This document shows positions 25,739-34,197 of a stretch of DNA of 64,000 nucleotides, piece by piece; the stretch's first letter is position 1, and the number at the start of each line of letters is the position of its first letter. This DNA comes from UBA4582 sp047629195 (GTDB taxonomy: Bacteria > Pseudomonadota > Gammaproteobacteria > Pseudomonadales > Azotimanducaceae). Position numbers and translations under genes: made by a program. Under the pieces are notes generated by a model. The model had not been told where the DNA came from. It saw nothing but the letters and a program-made list of their open reading frames with translations, and searched no databases. The stretch is taken from positions 1 through 64,000 of the forward strand of contig JBLHWY010000001.1 of the NCBI GenBank assembly GCA_047629195.1. Reading direction: 5' to 3'.

Positions 25739-26101
25739 TAGCTAGTGCTTCCCTTAAATTCGATTGGGTACTTAGTAAATATACACTTATATAAGTGTAC
25801 GTTTATACTGCCATACAGTTCTTTTGGGGACTTGAAATTTGCATCGTCTGTTAATGTTTTTTGTGCAATAGTCCACCATATTCCTCAACAGCGAGAGATC
25901 TTTAGCCCAGTTTGATCGTTCAACATCTCCAGAGAAGACGAGGTTTAGGACTTTTTACATCTGACTGTGTGCTTGTAGCTGATTGGGGAATTTCCGTCTA
26001 ACCCTTAATTTGACAGCACTGGTTCGCTGGTTAGTCTTGCTTGAGGCGCGGTAGATTCAAAACATACTTTGCTTCAGTTGCGAACAATGAGTTTGCAGCC
26101 A
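25739..26101. other. gene-free stretch with a perfect palindrome
   Basis: 363 bases upstream of the small-protein/GrpB/GNAT operon and after the GFA gene. It contains the 18-base palindrome at 25782-25799 and is otherwise AT-rich with no coding signal. No terminator with a clear T-run was recognised. Confidence 0.5.
25782..25799. promoter_or_regulatory. perfect 18-base palindrome, candidate operator
   Basis: TACACTTATATAAGTGTA is identical to its own reverse complement. It lies 44 bases before the start of the first gene of the minus-strand operon, where a repressor would cover the promoter. TetR, GntR and MarR regulators use sites of this size; none is encoded next to it. Confidence 0.55.
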
Positions 26102-26575
26102 TCAACCCTCATATCTTGAAAGATCTCTAGCGTAGTCTGATCGCCAGTTTCCTGAACTCTGAAAAATACGATGGTGCAGCGGCAGCGCAACCCAGGGAAG
26201 TTTCTGTTTTATCCAGATGTGGGCACTAACCTCGACTTCCTCTGGATGGTCCAGTGAACCCACATGTATGGTGCAGACTCGCGGTCGAGCGGAATTCTCT
26301 GCAAATAGCGTTGAACTGCAAAGTTGACAAAAGTTTGTTCGAAGTAGGTTGCCCGAGTCTGCTGTACGTTGATCAATTGAGAGCTTACCTGAAGAGATTA
26401 TCAAGGCTTCGGCAGGTATTTGCATACAGGTAAGAAATGCAGTGCCGGTAATTTTCTGACATTCCCTACAATGGCAAGTGTAAGAAACGAAAGGGGTAGC
26501 ATCGAAATGATACCGACATTTACCACAACGGCAGCCTCCAGCTGCAGGTAGCCTAATCATCTGTCCTTGCCTCAC
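26102..26575 (-). CDS. GFA/CENP-V (Mss4-like) zinc protein
   Basis: 157 residues of the GFA family (glutathione-dependent formaldehyde-activating enzyme, CENP-V/Mss4 fold). The zinc ligands are in GCRCGKCRY (Cys 15, 17, 20), YTCHCRECQ (34, 36, 39) and FCQLCSS. The original formaldehyde-activation claim for the founding member is weak, so the true reaction is uncertain. Its start lies 22 bases inside the end of the upstream MFS gene, so the two are coupled. Confidence 0.87.
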   Translation of the reverse strand: MRQGQMIRLPAAGGCRCGKCRYHFDATPFVSYTCHCRECQKITGTAFLTCMQIPAEALIISSGKLSIDQRTADSGNLLRTNFCQLCSSTLFAENSARPRVCTIHVGSLDHPEEVEVSAHIWIKQKLPWVALPLHHRIFQSSGNWRSDYARDLSRYEG

Positions 26576-27839
26576 TGGATGAAATATCTTCGAGCGAGCG
26601 ATTTGCTGTTTCGGGTAAGAATAACCATACGATGAATGGAATCAGTAATCCAATAAGACTTAGCACGACGATGGAAGTCCAATTTGATTCTAATACCAGG
26701 AACAACGCTGAGACAGAGGAAAGGCCAATGATTCCGCCCATCGTACCTACGACACTACGAAATCCAGAAGCAGTTGATCGTTGGCTGGTAGGAAATAGCT
26801 CTGTGCCGTAAGTTGTTTGTGTTACGTCGCTGCCAAATACGAAGAAGATCATGATTACCCAGAATAGTGGTAGCACCATACCTGAGGCTGAATAAAATAG
26901 GCCGACAGAAAGTACATAGCAGACCGCAAATATCATGGCGATTGGGCGGCGACCTTTTCGGTCGCTCAATCTTCCGGCGAGTGGGTTAGCAATAATTGCG
27001 AATGCACCGCCGATGATATTGAGAATTCCTACACTTGCGGGGGTCCAACTGTGAATATCTTGAAGATACTTAGGCGCGAAAAACCCAGCAGAACTTGAAG
27101 CGATTGCAAAAATAAATGTGATTGAGAACACCGCCAGGCTACGTTTGGGGTTTTGTTCCAAGAGACCTAGCAAGGGTTTAATGTAACTCTCACGCTTTTG
27201 AGAAGTGGCAATAACTTGAAATCGGCCAGTCTCTGGCAATGTTCTACGCCATTGAATTATCAGAAGCAGTGGGATAAGCCCGAGAGCATATAAGCTTCTC
27301 CATCCAAACGGTACAGATTCGACGAACATGAAAGCGAGCGCAGCAAGTCCCGCACCTAGTGCCTGTAAAGCAGCAAGTGCACCAAGTCCCCAGCCTCGAT
27401 GTTCACGGGGGAACTCCTCGGCGATGACGACCGCTGCAATCATAATTTCAGCTGTTGCAAAACCTCTGGCAAGAAATTGAAATAGGACAAAAGTTTCAGC
27501 GTTAGGTGATAACGCTGTAGCACCTGTGAGTAGTGTGTAGCCCACCACAGTAATGAGTAGCAGGCGTCTTCGTCCCCACCTGTCAGCTGCTAAAGCGAAA
27601 AATATTGCAAAAAACGATCCGGCTCTAACAAGAGCACCTAGTAGGCCGAGATCTGATTCGGCGATTAAGAGCTCTGCCTGAATTTGCTTGAGGTTGAGGG
27701 CAAATAAGTAAACGTCATATTGTTCAAATATTGAGACGGCAGCGACGAGGCCTAGTATCTTCCATTGCAGTGTTGAAAGAGGAGGTGGGCGACCTAAAAA
27801 CCACGCAAATCGATACCACTTGGGGACATTTGATTCCAT
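26553..27839 (-). CDS. MFS transporter, sugar/aromatic-acid porter type
   Basis: 428 residues with twelve membrane helices. DRWGRRRLLLITVVGYTLLTG is the loop 2-3 signature and SDRKGRRPIAMI that of loop 8-9, as in SP/AAHS-type symporters of sugars or aromatic acids. PETGRFQV and LPETANRSLE close the two halves, as in the sugar porter family. The gene overlaps the GFA gene by 23 bases. The substrate is not predictable. Confidence 0.88.
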   Translation of the reverse strand: MESNVPKWYRFAWFLGRPPPLSTLQWKILGLVAAVSIFEQYDVYLFALNLKQIQAELLIAESDLGLLGALVRAGSFFAIFFALAADRWGRRRLLLITVVGYTLLTGATALSPNAETFVLFQFLARGFATAEIMIAAVVIAEEFPREHRGWGLGALAALQALGAGLAALAFMFVESVPFGWRSLYALGLIPLLLIIQWRRTLPETGRFQVIATSQKRESYIKPLLGLLEQNPKRSLAVFSITFIFAIASSSAGFFAPKYLQDIHSWTPASVGILNIIGGAFAIIANPLAGRLSDRKGRRPIAMIFAVCYVLSVGLFYSASGMVLPLFWVIMIFFVFGSDVTQTTYGTELFPTSQRSTASGFRSVVGTMGGIIGLSSVSALFLVLESNWTSIVVLSLIGLLIPFIVWLFLPETANRSLEDISSSEARTDD

Positions 27840-27958
27840 AGACTCAATTCAATATGCAAAGTAGGTAGATGTGACGAGTATGGCTCTAAACTTGTACTAA
27901 TAGCGACTTTTACAGGACCTTGTAATGGTAAAATATCGTACCCGCAGCTGCTTTTGTT

Positions 27959-28825
27959 TTAGTGGGGTAGGATAATTGCAAGTTGTCTTGACCTTGCTAG
28001 CAGCGTGCCATTTTTAGCCCAAATGCAGCCGTCTTCGACCAAATAACCATCATTGGCGGTAGATGTTTGAAAGTCGACAAGCAAGAATTCATCGATGGAA
28101 GAATGATCCAAGGGATCCGCAAGGAAATGTACAGTATGGTCAACTGTTGGACAGTGCATGGGAGGGTCCAGTTTTTTGGTAAATAGTCCGGGATACCACG
28201 AGTCTGAGATCGCGACAATGGCGAGGTCGTCAAATTGTCTGGGTTGGCTGAATCTTGTCCACCCCCCCACTCTTGCGACATCAGATGATTCTCCTGGCAC
28301 TGGACCAATAGCAATTCTTTGATCAAATTGGTCTCTAAATGGTACGTGACCGTGCATCCCTTTTTTCATTCGTCGGTCAGGACTGACGTCCTCTGGAGCC
28401 GTCACGTCTGGCGGTGTAAAGTCAGAAAATTCGACCGCTACTCGTTTGTCTGCAAACGATGCGAGAGCGATGGCAATCGTTTTTCCACCCTGGAATAACG
28501 TTGCTGTGACGCTGGTAAGAGTTCGGCCAAGCTTTTCTAGTTTCACATCGAGGGTCGCTTGCCCTGCGACTGAAGCTGATAGAAAGTGATAGGTGATAGA
28601 TCGAGGTTGAAGCGGCGATGTGTTCGTCTGCGATCCGAGTTTCTGCTTCATACCGTTTAAAATAATGGCTGCGATGTAACCGCCATTGGGACCCACAAAG
28701 ACTTGCCAATCGGCGCCGATGTTAACTTGATAGGTTGAATATTTGTCACTGTCTTTGCCGATAAACGTTAGTGCCGTATCCCTATCGAAGGCATGGACTG
28801 AAGTAGATAATGAATTACGTACCAC
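27959..28825 (-). CDS. acyl-CoA thioesterase, TesB-like double hotdog
   Basis: 288 residues, the length of TesB-like thioesterases with two hotdog domains. The first has GPNGGYIAAIILNGMKQ on the central helix and ITYHFLSASVAGQATL, the second has FDDLAIVAISDSWYPG and TVDHTVHFLADPLD, the usual pattern of medium/long-chain acyl-CoA thioesterases. It hydrolyses acyl-CoA in the cytosol. The start is a GTG at 28825. The DoxX gene is 17 bases upstream, so the two share a transcript. Confidence 0.82.
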   Translation of the reverse strand: MVRNSLSTSVHAFDRDTALTFIGKDSDKYSTYQVNIGADWQVFVGPNGGYIAAIILNGMKQKLGSQTNTSPLQPRSITYHFLSASVAGQATLDVKLEKLGRTLTSVTATLFQGGKTIAIALASFADKRVAVEFSDFTPPDVTAPEDVSPDRRMKKGMHGHVPFRDQFDQRIAIGPVPGESSDVARVGGWTRFSQPRQFDDLAIVAISDSWYPGLFTKKLDPPMHCPTVDHTVHFLADPLDHSSIDEFLLVDFQTSTANDGYLVEDGCIWAKNGTLLARSRQLAIILPH

Positions 28826-28842
28826 TCGGGTGAAACACCTTT

Positions 28843-29259
28843 TTAGTCAGTTGTTGGACTTCTGGAATCGAGACTGAAATTGCCACCGCCAAGTGCAGAA
28901 ACCATCAGTAGCCCTGACATAATACCCATGTTCTTGAAGAAGTTCTGAGTTTCATGCGTTTTGCTTATTCCGTCTTCCATCGTCCAGAAGTCGTGCATAA
29001 AAAGGCTGATAACCAGTACCATGCCCGCAAGAAGGAACGCGGTTATTTTGGTTTGATAGCCGATGATCATAAAGAGCCCAAGTGCTAACTGCAGAACAAT
29101 GGTGACTACAAGCAATACAGGTATGAACGGTACACCGTGACTTTCCATATAGGCGCTCATCCCATCGAAACTGGTAATTTTGCTGATGCCGGGCAAAATA
29201 AAATAGATACCCATGAAAAAACGACCAGCGAGTAGAGTGATATTATTTAAGGCCAGCAT
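28843..29259 (-). CDS. DoxX-family membrane protein
   Basis: 138 residues with four hydrophobic helices and the DoxX pattern: LLAGRFFMGIYFILPGISKI at the start and LQLALGLFMIIGYQTKITAF in the third helix. DoxX proteins are small inner-membrane proteins; some are subunits of thiosulfate:quinone oxidoreductase, most are unassigned. ACGGAGAAC lies just before the ATG. It is upstream of the thioesterase gene by 17 bases. Confidence 0.85.
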   Translation of the reverse strand: MLALNNITLLAGRFFMGIYFILPGISKITSFDGMSAYMESHGVPFIPVLLVVTIVLQLALGLFMIIGYQTKITAFLLAGMVLVISLFMHDFWTMEDGISKTHETQNFFKNMGIMSGLLMVSALGGGNFSLDSRSPTTD

Positions 29260-29324
29260 GTTGTTCTCCGTGCCTGATTTTTCAAGCTAGTTTCTCAAGA
29301 TTGGTTATAAGGTTCTGAGTAGGC

Positions 29325-30221
29325 TTAAAGCTGCGTCAGCTGCTTTGATATCCTACCATGATGGTGCAACGCTTCCACGGTAAAGATTATCAATGCACAC
29401 CAAATGCAGGCGAAGGTGATGATTCTATCTAACGCGAAAGGTTCATTGTAAACAACGACTGCAATGAGCAGTGATAGTGACGGCGCGAGATACTGAAACA
29501 TGCCAGCGGCGGTTAGCGATAGTCGGGTGACCGCTGCAGCGAAGCAGAGCAGTGGAAAGGATGTGACAAACCCGCCGAGCACGAGCAGAACATTCGTCTG
29601 CATATTTACTGAGCCAAACGATAAACCAATGCTTTGATGTACCCAGATGATTCCGGCCAGAGCAATTGGAAGTAACATCAGGTTCTCGATGGCGAGACCG
29701 GTAATAGAAGGAAAGTTAAGGTTCTTTCTAAGTAATCCGTAAAAGCCAAAGCTAAATGCCAGTGTTAGCGCAATCCATGGAACAGCACCAAAGAAAATCA
29801 GCTGGAATGCAATACCTGCCCCAGCGATAGCGATCGCGACCCATTGAAGGGGTCTTAAGGTTTCTTGCAAAAATATCATTCCGAGAAAGACACTGACTAA
29901 CGGATTTATAAAGTAGCCAAGACTGGTTTCGACAATGTTATTGCTGAGGATGCCATAAATAAAAACGACCCAGTTTCCTGCGAGCAATAGCGCAGTTCCA
30001 CCCAACGTTAGAAGCTGTTTTCGGCTTACTCGCAGTGTTTGGAGTTCTTTTTTTACAGCGAGGATGGCAAGTAACAAAACCACAGACCATATGATTCGAT
30101 GACTGATGATCTCGAAAATATTCACGTGTTCTATAGACTTGAAATAGATCGGCACGAACCCCCAAAAGGAATATGCCGCTAATGCGAAGTAGGCACCTTG
30201 AATCGTCTTTTTATCAAACAT
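29325..30221 (-). CDS. rarD: EamA-family transporter RarD
   Basis: 298 residues with ten membrane helices and two EamA/DMT repeats. AAYSFWGFVPIYFKSIEHV at the N-terminus and EIISHRIIWSVVLL are hallmarks of RarD (chloramphenicol-sensitive protein family). NNIVETSLGYFINPLVSVFLG is the conserved middle motif. It is an inner-membrane drug/metabolite exporter-type protein of unknown substrate. Its upstream region carries copy B of the dispersed element. Confidence 0.9.
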   Translation of the reverse strand: MFDKKTIQGAYFALAAYSFWGFVPIYFKSIEHVNIFEIISHRIIWSVVLLLAILAVKKELQTLRVSRKQLLTLGGTALLLAGNWVVFIYGILSNNIVETSLGYFINPLVSVFLGMIFLQETLRPLQWVAIAIAGAGIAFQLIFFGAVPWIALTLAFSFGFYGLLRKNLNFPSITGLAIENLMLLPIALAGIIWVHQSIGLSFGSVNMQTNVLLVLGGFVTSFPLLCFAAAVTRLSLTAAGMFQYLAPSLSLLIAVVVYNEPFALDRIITFACIWCALIIFTVEALHHHGRISKQLTQL

Positions 30222-30332
30222 AGCCTAACTCGCAGGACTCTTAAAGCTGCGAGACTCTAGCGACGCGATGTCCCTTTAGCAAGAAGTAGTTAGTTCCCGT
30301 CGGTAATTACCCATTCTTGGGTGAAATTCGGA

Positions 30333-30393
30333 GACTTTTCAGATTTTTGGTTAAAAAACCCATGTTTGTCGGGAAGTAACCATGGAGATGTTT
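30333..30393 (+). repeat. dispersed intergenic element, copy B
   Basis: Same two blocks as copy A: GACTTTTCAGAT (30333-30344), 21 variable bases with a GGTT-AAAA-AACC hairpin, then the identical 28-base block (30366-30393). The block ends with GGGAAG before ATG (30382), opening an 11-codon frame to 30417. The flanks differ from copy A. It lies 195 bases before the DUF2834 gene, in the same direction. Confidence 0.75.
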
Positions 30394-30459
30394 AGTCTTT
30401 GGATAAAAGCTATTTAGATTAATGATGTCAGGCGTTCGTTTTAAGTCTAAATAATATCT

Positions 30460-30504
30460 TTAAAGAGAAGGTCACATGGTTGGTAGGGAGTAACGTCTCT
30501 TTAA
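30460..30504 (+). promoter_or_regulatory. inverted repeat in the DUF2834 leader
   Basis: TTAAAGAGA (30460-30468) and TCTCTTTAA (30496-30504) are perfect nine-base complements with a 27-base loop, about 85 bases before the DUF2834 start. It could be a leader stem or a pair of half-sites. Confidence 0.35.
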
Positions 30505-30587
30505 TTACCTCGGAGGTAGTTGAATTGGACCGGATAGCGTCATACAGTTTGCGCTTCGTGAAAAAGCTTAATTGCTAGAGGGTTGAG

Positions 30588-30914
30588 ATGAAACAAGCAT
30601 ACCTTGCTATGACAGTTATCGGAGGCGTTTTACCTTATGCGTTTTTCATAAACTATTTTCTGAATGAAGGAATTGACATAACCGGATTCATTACCGCTCT
30701 GTTTGTTAATGGGGCTGCTGGCGGCTTTACCGTTGATTTGCTAATCACATCATGTGTGTTTTGGATGTACTTGATATCGACGCGGGTGCCAAAGCTATGG
30801 TTGTATGTTGTGGTCAACCTGACGATTGGTCTTTCCTGTGCGGTACCTCTTTATCTCTATTTGTCAGAAAGCGCTACTAGTCAGAAAAGAAGCGATCTGG
30901 ATTTAGCGACCTAA
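30588..30914 (+). CDS. DUF2834 small membrane protein
   Basis: 108 residues with three hydrophobic helices. AYLAMTVIGGVLPYAFFINYFL at the start, the TALFVNGAAGGFTVDLLI middle and ITSCVFWMYLI fit the DUF2834 family of small inner-membrane proteins of unknown function. GAGGGTTGAG lies before the ATG. It is convergent to the YbjQ gene. The leader carries copy B of the dispersed element and an inverted repeat. Confidence 0.82.
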   Translation: MKQAYLAMTVIGGVLPYAFFINYFLNEGIDITGFITALFVNGAAGGFTVDLLITSCVFWMYLISTRVPKLWLYVVVNLTIGLSCAVPLYLYLSESATSQKRSDLDLAT

Positions 30915-30952
30915 GGTTATCGGAAGGTCACTGGAAGGTCATTAGATGCGGA

Positions 30953-31279
30953 TCAAACTTCTACAAGAAAAACAGCCGTTCCGGTGACCGAAACCATCAT
31001 CATGCCATTGGTCTGGCCAAAACTCTCGTAATCGACACTCACGCCAACGACCGCGTTAGCACCCAGTTCATCAGCCCAGTCTTCGAGGTCTTCGAACGCA
31101 ATCTCTCTGGCTTTACCGAGTTCACGTTCGTAGGAAGCAGATCGGCCTCCTACAATATCTCGGACTGCAGCAAACATGTCTCTGAAGATATTAGCGCCTA
31201 GAATCGCTTCACCAGTGATTACGCCCAGGTACTTTTCAATTTTTTTACCTTCGATACCGGGCGTTGTGGTGATGACCAT
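30953..31279 (-). CDS. YbjQ/UPF0145 family protein
   Basis: 108 residues matching the YbjQ (UPF0145, formerly DUF74) family. The start TTTPGIEGKKIEKYLGVITGE, middle FAAVRDIVGGRSASYERELG and the end ELGANAVVGVSVDYESFG are all diagnostic. The proteins form small pentameric rings; the function is unknown. AAAGGGAAAT precedes the ATG. Convergent with the DUF2834 gene; 50 bases upstream of its start is the end of a methyltransferase gene in the same direction. Confidence 0.92.
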   Translation of the reverse strand: MVITTTPGIEGKKIEKYLGVITGEAILGANIFRDMFAAVRDIVGGRSASYERELGKAREIAFEDLEDWADELGANAVVGVSVDYESFGQTNGMMMVSVTGTAVFLVEV

Positions 31280-31329
31280 AATTATTTCCCTTTGATATAT
31301 TCCAGTTTTTTAGCTTTGCTACACGGCAT

Positions 31330-31944
31330 CTAAAGATTAATGATCAATATTTCTCCGGAGGCGTTAACTGGTCGAGAAATACGTTTTTCTTCGACTTTAA
31401 CCCTATCGTATTTTTTCTTCGAGCGTTCGACCAATGCGGTAAATGGAGAGCGACAGGGGTCAGAAATCATGACTGTCTTGACTCCGGCCTTTTTTGCCCG
31501 ATTAATTAGGTTAAAAAGCATGCCGGTCATTTCGTCCCAGAAACAGATATCTGCACCAAGAATAACGTCGTAATTCTTTAGCTTCTCAACGGTAAGTTGT
31601 TGGAACGAGAGTCTTTCTCCGACAATCTTAACGTTATTGATGTCGGCGTGAACCTGCAGGTAAGGCAGCACGTTTTCGTCGGCATCGATTCCGGTAACCC
31701 TGGCGTCAAACTCTCTCGCGCAATAGATCCCTAATAACCCCCAGCCACAACCGATCTCGAGCACTCTAACTTTCTTTTTTAACGGATTCTTTTTCAGATA
31801 GTTCATGATCAGAAAACTCGAATTCCAGAATTTGTTACCGTGCAATTCTGCAATATGTCCCTCGCGCTTAAGTCGGCGAATTTCTTTGTGATTCGCGTTA
31901 AGTACTTTTATACCGAAGGCCGTGCGGTGAGTGGGTAATGACAT
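31330..31944 (-). CDS. class I SAM-dependent methyltransferase
   Basis: 204 residues. The SAM-binding loop is RVLEIGCGWGLLGIYCAREF (about 61-80), followed by VTGIDADENVLPYL (motif II acidic residue) and DVILGADICFWDEM, as in the METTL21/nicotinamide-N-methyltransferase-like branch that often modifies protein lysines. The target is not known. It reads into the YbjQ gene 50 bases downstream, which may be co-transcribed. Confidence 0.85.
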   Translation of the reverse strand: MSLPTHRTAFGIKVLNANHKEIRRLKREGHIAELHGNKFWNSSFLIMNYLKKNPLKKKVRVLEIGCGWGLLGIYCAREFDARVTGIDADENVLPYLQVHADINNVKIVGERLSFQQLTVEKLKNYDVILGADICFWDEMTGMLFNLINRAKKAGVKTVMISDPCRSPFTALVERSKKKYDRVKVEEKRISRPVNASGEILIINL

Positions 31945-32284
31945 TGGTGACTTGCTCGCTGGGGCTAAAAGCGCCGTATTCTAGCGTGAATTTCAGAGTT
32001 CTTCACGCGCTATTAGGTGTACTATTACTACAGTAAATAGCACTGTTTAAGATTGCCATCAGTTTTGAGTGCAAAAGCGAAAGCAGTCCTTTGCAGAGTC
32101 TTTTGAAGAGCGCACATAAAGAGCGATAGAAGTCAGTAGAGGATGATGTATGTTATTCGTTAATAGATCTCTTGATCTGGGATGTTTGTTCGAAGCAATT
32201 GCTGTGCCACCTTCCAAGGAATGTAGGAATTGGAGGCAACAGTATTGATGTCAGAGATTTCTCTGATACAGCAAAAGGACACTA
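31945..32284. other. gene-free stretch upstream of the VOC gene
   Basis: 340 bases between the divergent methyltransferase and VOC genes. No coding signal, repeat or convincing hairpin was found. It should hold both promoters. Confidence 0.45.
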
Positions 32285-32686
32285 ATGATGATTGGGTATA
32301 TTACGTTAGGCACAAACGATCTTGATAGAGCCGGAGCGTTCTATGACGCTCTGTTAGCAGAAATTGGCGCCAGACGATCAATGACCGACCCACGGATGTT
32401 GGGTTGGGGTACAAAAACCAGTCAAACAATGTTCTCAGTAATTACACCTTTTGATGAACAAGAAATGACAATAGGGAATGGTGTCATGGTGGCATTAGAT
32501 GTGGGAGATGCAGACTCCGTGAGGAGAATATATCGCAAGGCGCTCGAACTCGGCGCCACAACTGAGGGTGAGCCGCACGATCGAGGATCGCAAATGGGTT
32601 TTTATGGTGGCTATTTTCGAGACCTTGATGGTAATAAGTTGGTTGCTTATTGTCTATCAGCAACACCGGAACAAATGCGGAATTAA
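32285..32686 (+). CDS. VOC-superfamily (glyoxalase-like) protein
   Basis: 133 residues with the beta-alpha-beta-beta-beta repeats of the vicinal oxygen chelate fold: YITLGTNDLDRAGAFYDALLAE at the start and YFRDLDGNKLVAYC at the end, with a likely metal-ligand His in EPHDRG near residue 98. Such proteins include glyoxalases, fosfomycin resistance proteins and extradiol dioxygenases; this short form is close to uncharacterised glyoxalase-like family members. It ends one base before the possible TTG start of the DUF4139 gene. Confidence 0.85.
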   Translation: MMIGYITLGTNDLDRAGAFYDALLAEIGARRSMTDPRMLGWGTKTSQTMFSVITPFDEQEMTIGNGVMVALDVGDADSVRRIYRKALELGATTEGEPHDRGSQMGFYGGYFRDLDGNKLVAYCLSATPEQMRN

Positions 32687-32734
32687 TTGTCCTATTTGTG
32701 GACTAATAAGTCATTGAACAAGTTTGAGCTACCT

Positions 32735-34183
32735 ATGAGAAAAAATGTGATCCTTTCAAAATTAACCCCAGGCAACCTTCTTAGCAGCGCCCTATTTTCA
32801 ATCGTGTCACTGCTTGCTCAGAATGGATATGCACAGGCCGAGCAAGTTGTTGTGGGCGAGGATAGTCGAACGGATTTGAGCATTACTGTTTACAACAATA
32901 ACTTCGCCTTGGTCCGCGAAACCAGGGCATCTGTTTTGCCGAGAGGGCTAGTTGAAGTTGAATTTCAGGATGTGCCAAAGACGATTGATCCCACATCCGT
33001 GACTGTGAAGTCCTTGGGCAAAGGTCGACAATTCTCTGTGCTGGAACAAAATTATCAATATGATCTTTTGAACAAGGAAACGTTGCTTTCCAAATTTGTT
33101 GGGAAAAAATTAAAATACAGCCGTACTATTCTTGAGGGTGCAAGTTACGAGAAGATTCTGCGAGAGGGGTACTTACTAGCCATGAGTCCTGAAATCGTCG
33201 ATTTTGGTGATGAGATTGAGATCGATCCCGAGGGTACGATCACGTTGTCATATGTGCCCGAAGAGCTTATTTCGAAGCCGACACTGATTTGGCTATTGGA
33301 AAATGACGTTAGCGGCTCGCAGTTACTTGAAACGTCCTACTTGGCAAATGGTATTTCCTGGCAAGCTGATTACATCATGGTGCTCGACGACAAAGCCTCT
33401 GAATTTGACCTGTCGGCCTGGGTGACGATGAACAACCAGAGTGGCGCCAGATTTAGAAACGCGCAAATTAAATTAGTCGCAGGCGATGTTAATCGAGTTG
33501 CAGCCCAAGCGCGGCCTGAAATGTATATGGAAAAGAGAATGATGGCTTCCGATATGGCCGGAGCACGTGAAGAGTCGCTATTTGAATATCACTTGTACAC
33601 CATGCCTAGAAAAACCAACCTCGCTAATAATCAGACAAAACAATTAAAACTTATGTCGGCAGAAGATGTCGGTTTTACGAAAGACTATATCCTCTCAACT
33701 CATGTCGGTAATCAGAGAATGGCGCAGAGCCAAACGTCGAAATTTGACGTCAAACTAAACTTTGATAACCGAAAGAAGAATAATCTGGGTATGCCGCTAC
33801 CGGCTGGCCGAGTGCGTGTGTACCAGCAAGATTTAAGTGGTGCATTGCAGTTGGTCGGTGAAGATCGAGTGAAACACACGCCCGAGGATGAGACAGTAAC
33901 GTTATCCGTTGGTAAGGCTTTTGATCTGGTTGCAGAGCGCAAACAAACTGATTATCGCCGAATAGGTGATCGTGGAGTCGAGCTTAGTTATCAAGTCACA
34001 GTTCGAAATCATAAGAAAGAGAAGGCGATGGTGACGATTAATGAGAAGCTATTTGGCGATTGGGTGATAAGTAGTGAAAGTGTGAAAGGTGAAAAAATAG
34101 ACGTGAGCATACAGCAATATAAATTTAGTATTGAGGGCGGCGGGACACAAAGCTTGGATTACACCGCGAGGATAACTTACTAA
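32735..34183 (+). CDS. DUF4139-type secreted protein
   Basis: 482 residues from the ATG at 32735 (an in-frame TTG 48 bases earlier gives no signal peptide advantage). A signal peptide ends near AQA-EQVV (about residue 35). The next 440 residues match the DUF4139 beta-rich family: SITVYNNNFALVRETRA, VEFQDVPKTIDPTSVTVKS and the C-terminal GVELSYQVTVRNHKKEKAMV. Members are exported and of unknown function. It is the only plus-strand gene facing the VWA/TolQ cluster; the two stop codons sit in one perfect hairpin (34175-34197). Confidence 0.85.
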   Translation: MRKNVILSKLTPGNLLSSALFSIVSLLAQNGYAQAEQVVVGEDSRTDLSITVYNNNFALVRETRASVLPRGLVEVEFQDVPKTIDPTSVTVKSLGKGRQFSVLEQNYQYDLLNKETLLSKFVGKKLKYSRTILEGASYEKILREGYLLAMSPEIVDFGDEIEIDPEGTITLSYVPEELISKPTLIWLLENDVSGSQLLETSYLANGISWQADYIMVLDDKASEFDLSAWVTMNNQSGARFRNAQIKLVAGDVNRVAAQARPEMYMEKRMMASDMAGAREESLFEYHLYTMPRKTNLANNQTKQLKLMSAEDVGFTKDYILSTHVGNQRMAQSQTSKFDVKLNFDNRKKNNLGMPLPAGRVRVYQQDLSGALQLVGEDRVKHTPEDETVTLSVGKAFDLVAERKQTDYRRIGDRGVELSYQVTVRNHKKEKAMVTINEKLFGDWVISSESVKGEKIDVSIQQYKFSIEGGGTQSLDYTARITY

Positions 34184-34197
34184 ATACGTTAGTAAGT
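34175..34197. terminator. perfect hairpin holding both convergent stop codons
   Basis: ACTTACTAA (34175-34183) and TTAGTAAGT (34189-34197) are exact complements around a five-base loop. The left arm ends with the TAA of the DUF4139 gene and the right arm, read on the minus strand, with the TAA of the VWA gene; both genes thus end Thr-Tyr-stop with the same codons. The stem is short of a T-run but could act on both transcripts. Confidence 0.5.

Larger units (their letters stand above)
30222..30587. other. gene-free stretch between rarD and the DUF2834 gene
   Basis: 366 bases between divergent genes. It holds copy B of the dispersed element (30333-30393) and a nine-base inverted repeat (30460-30504). 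No coding gene beyond an 11-codon frame within the element was seen. Confidence 0.55.
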
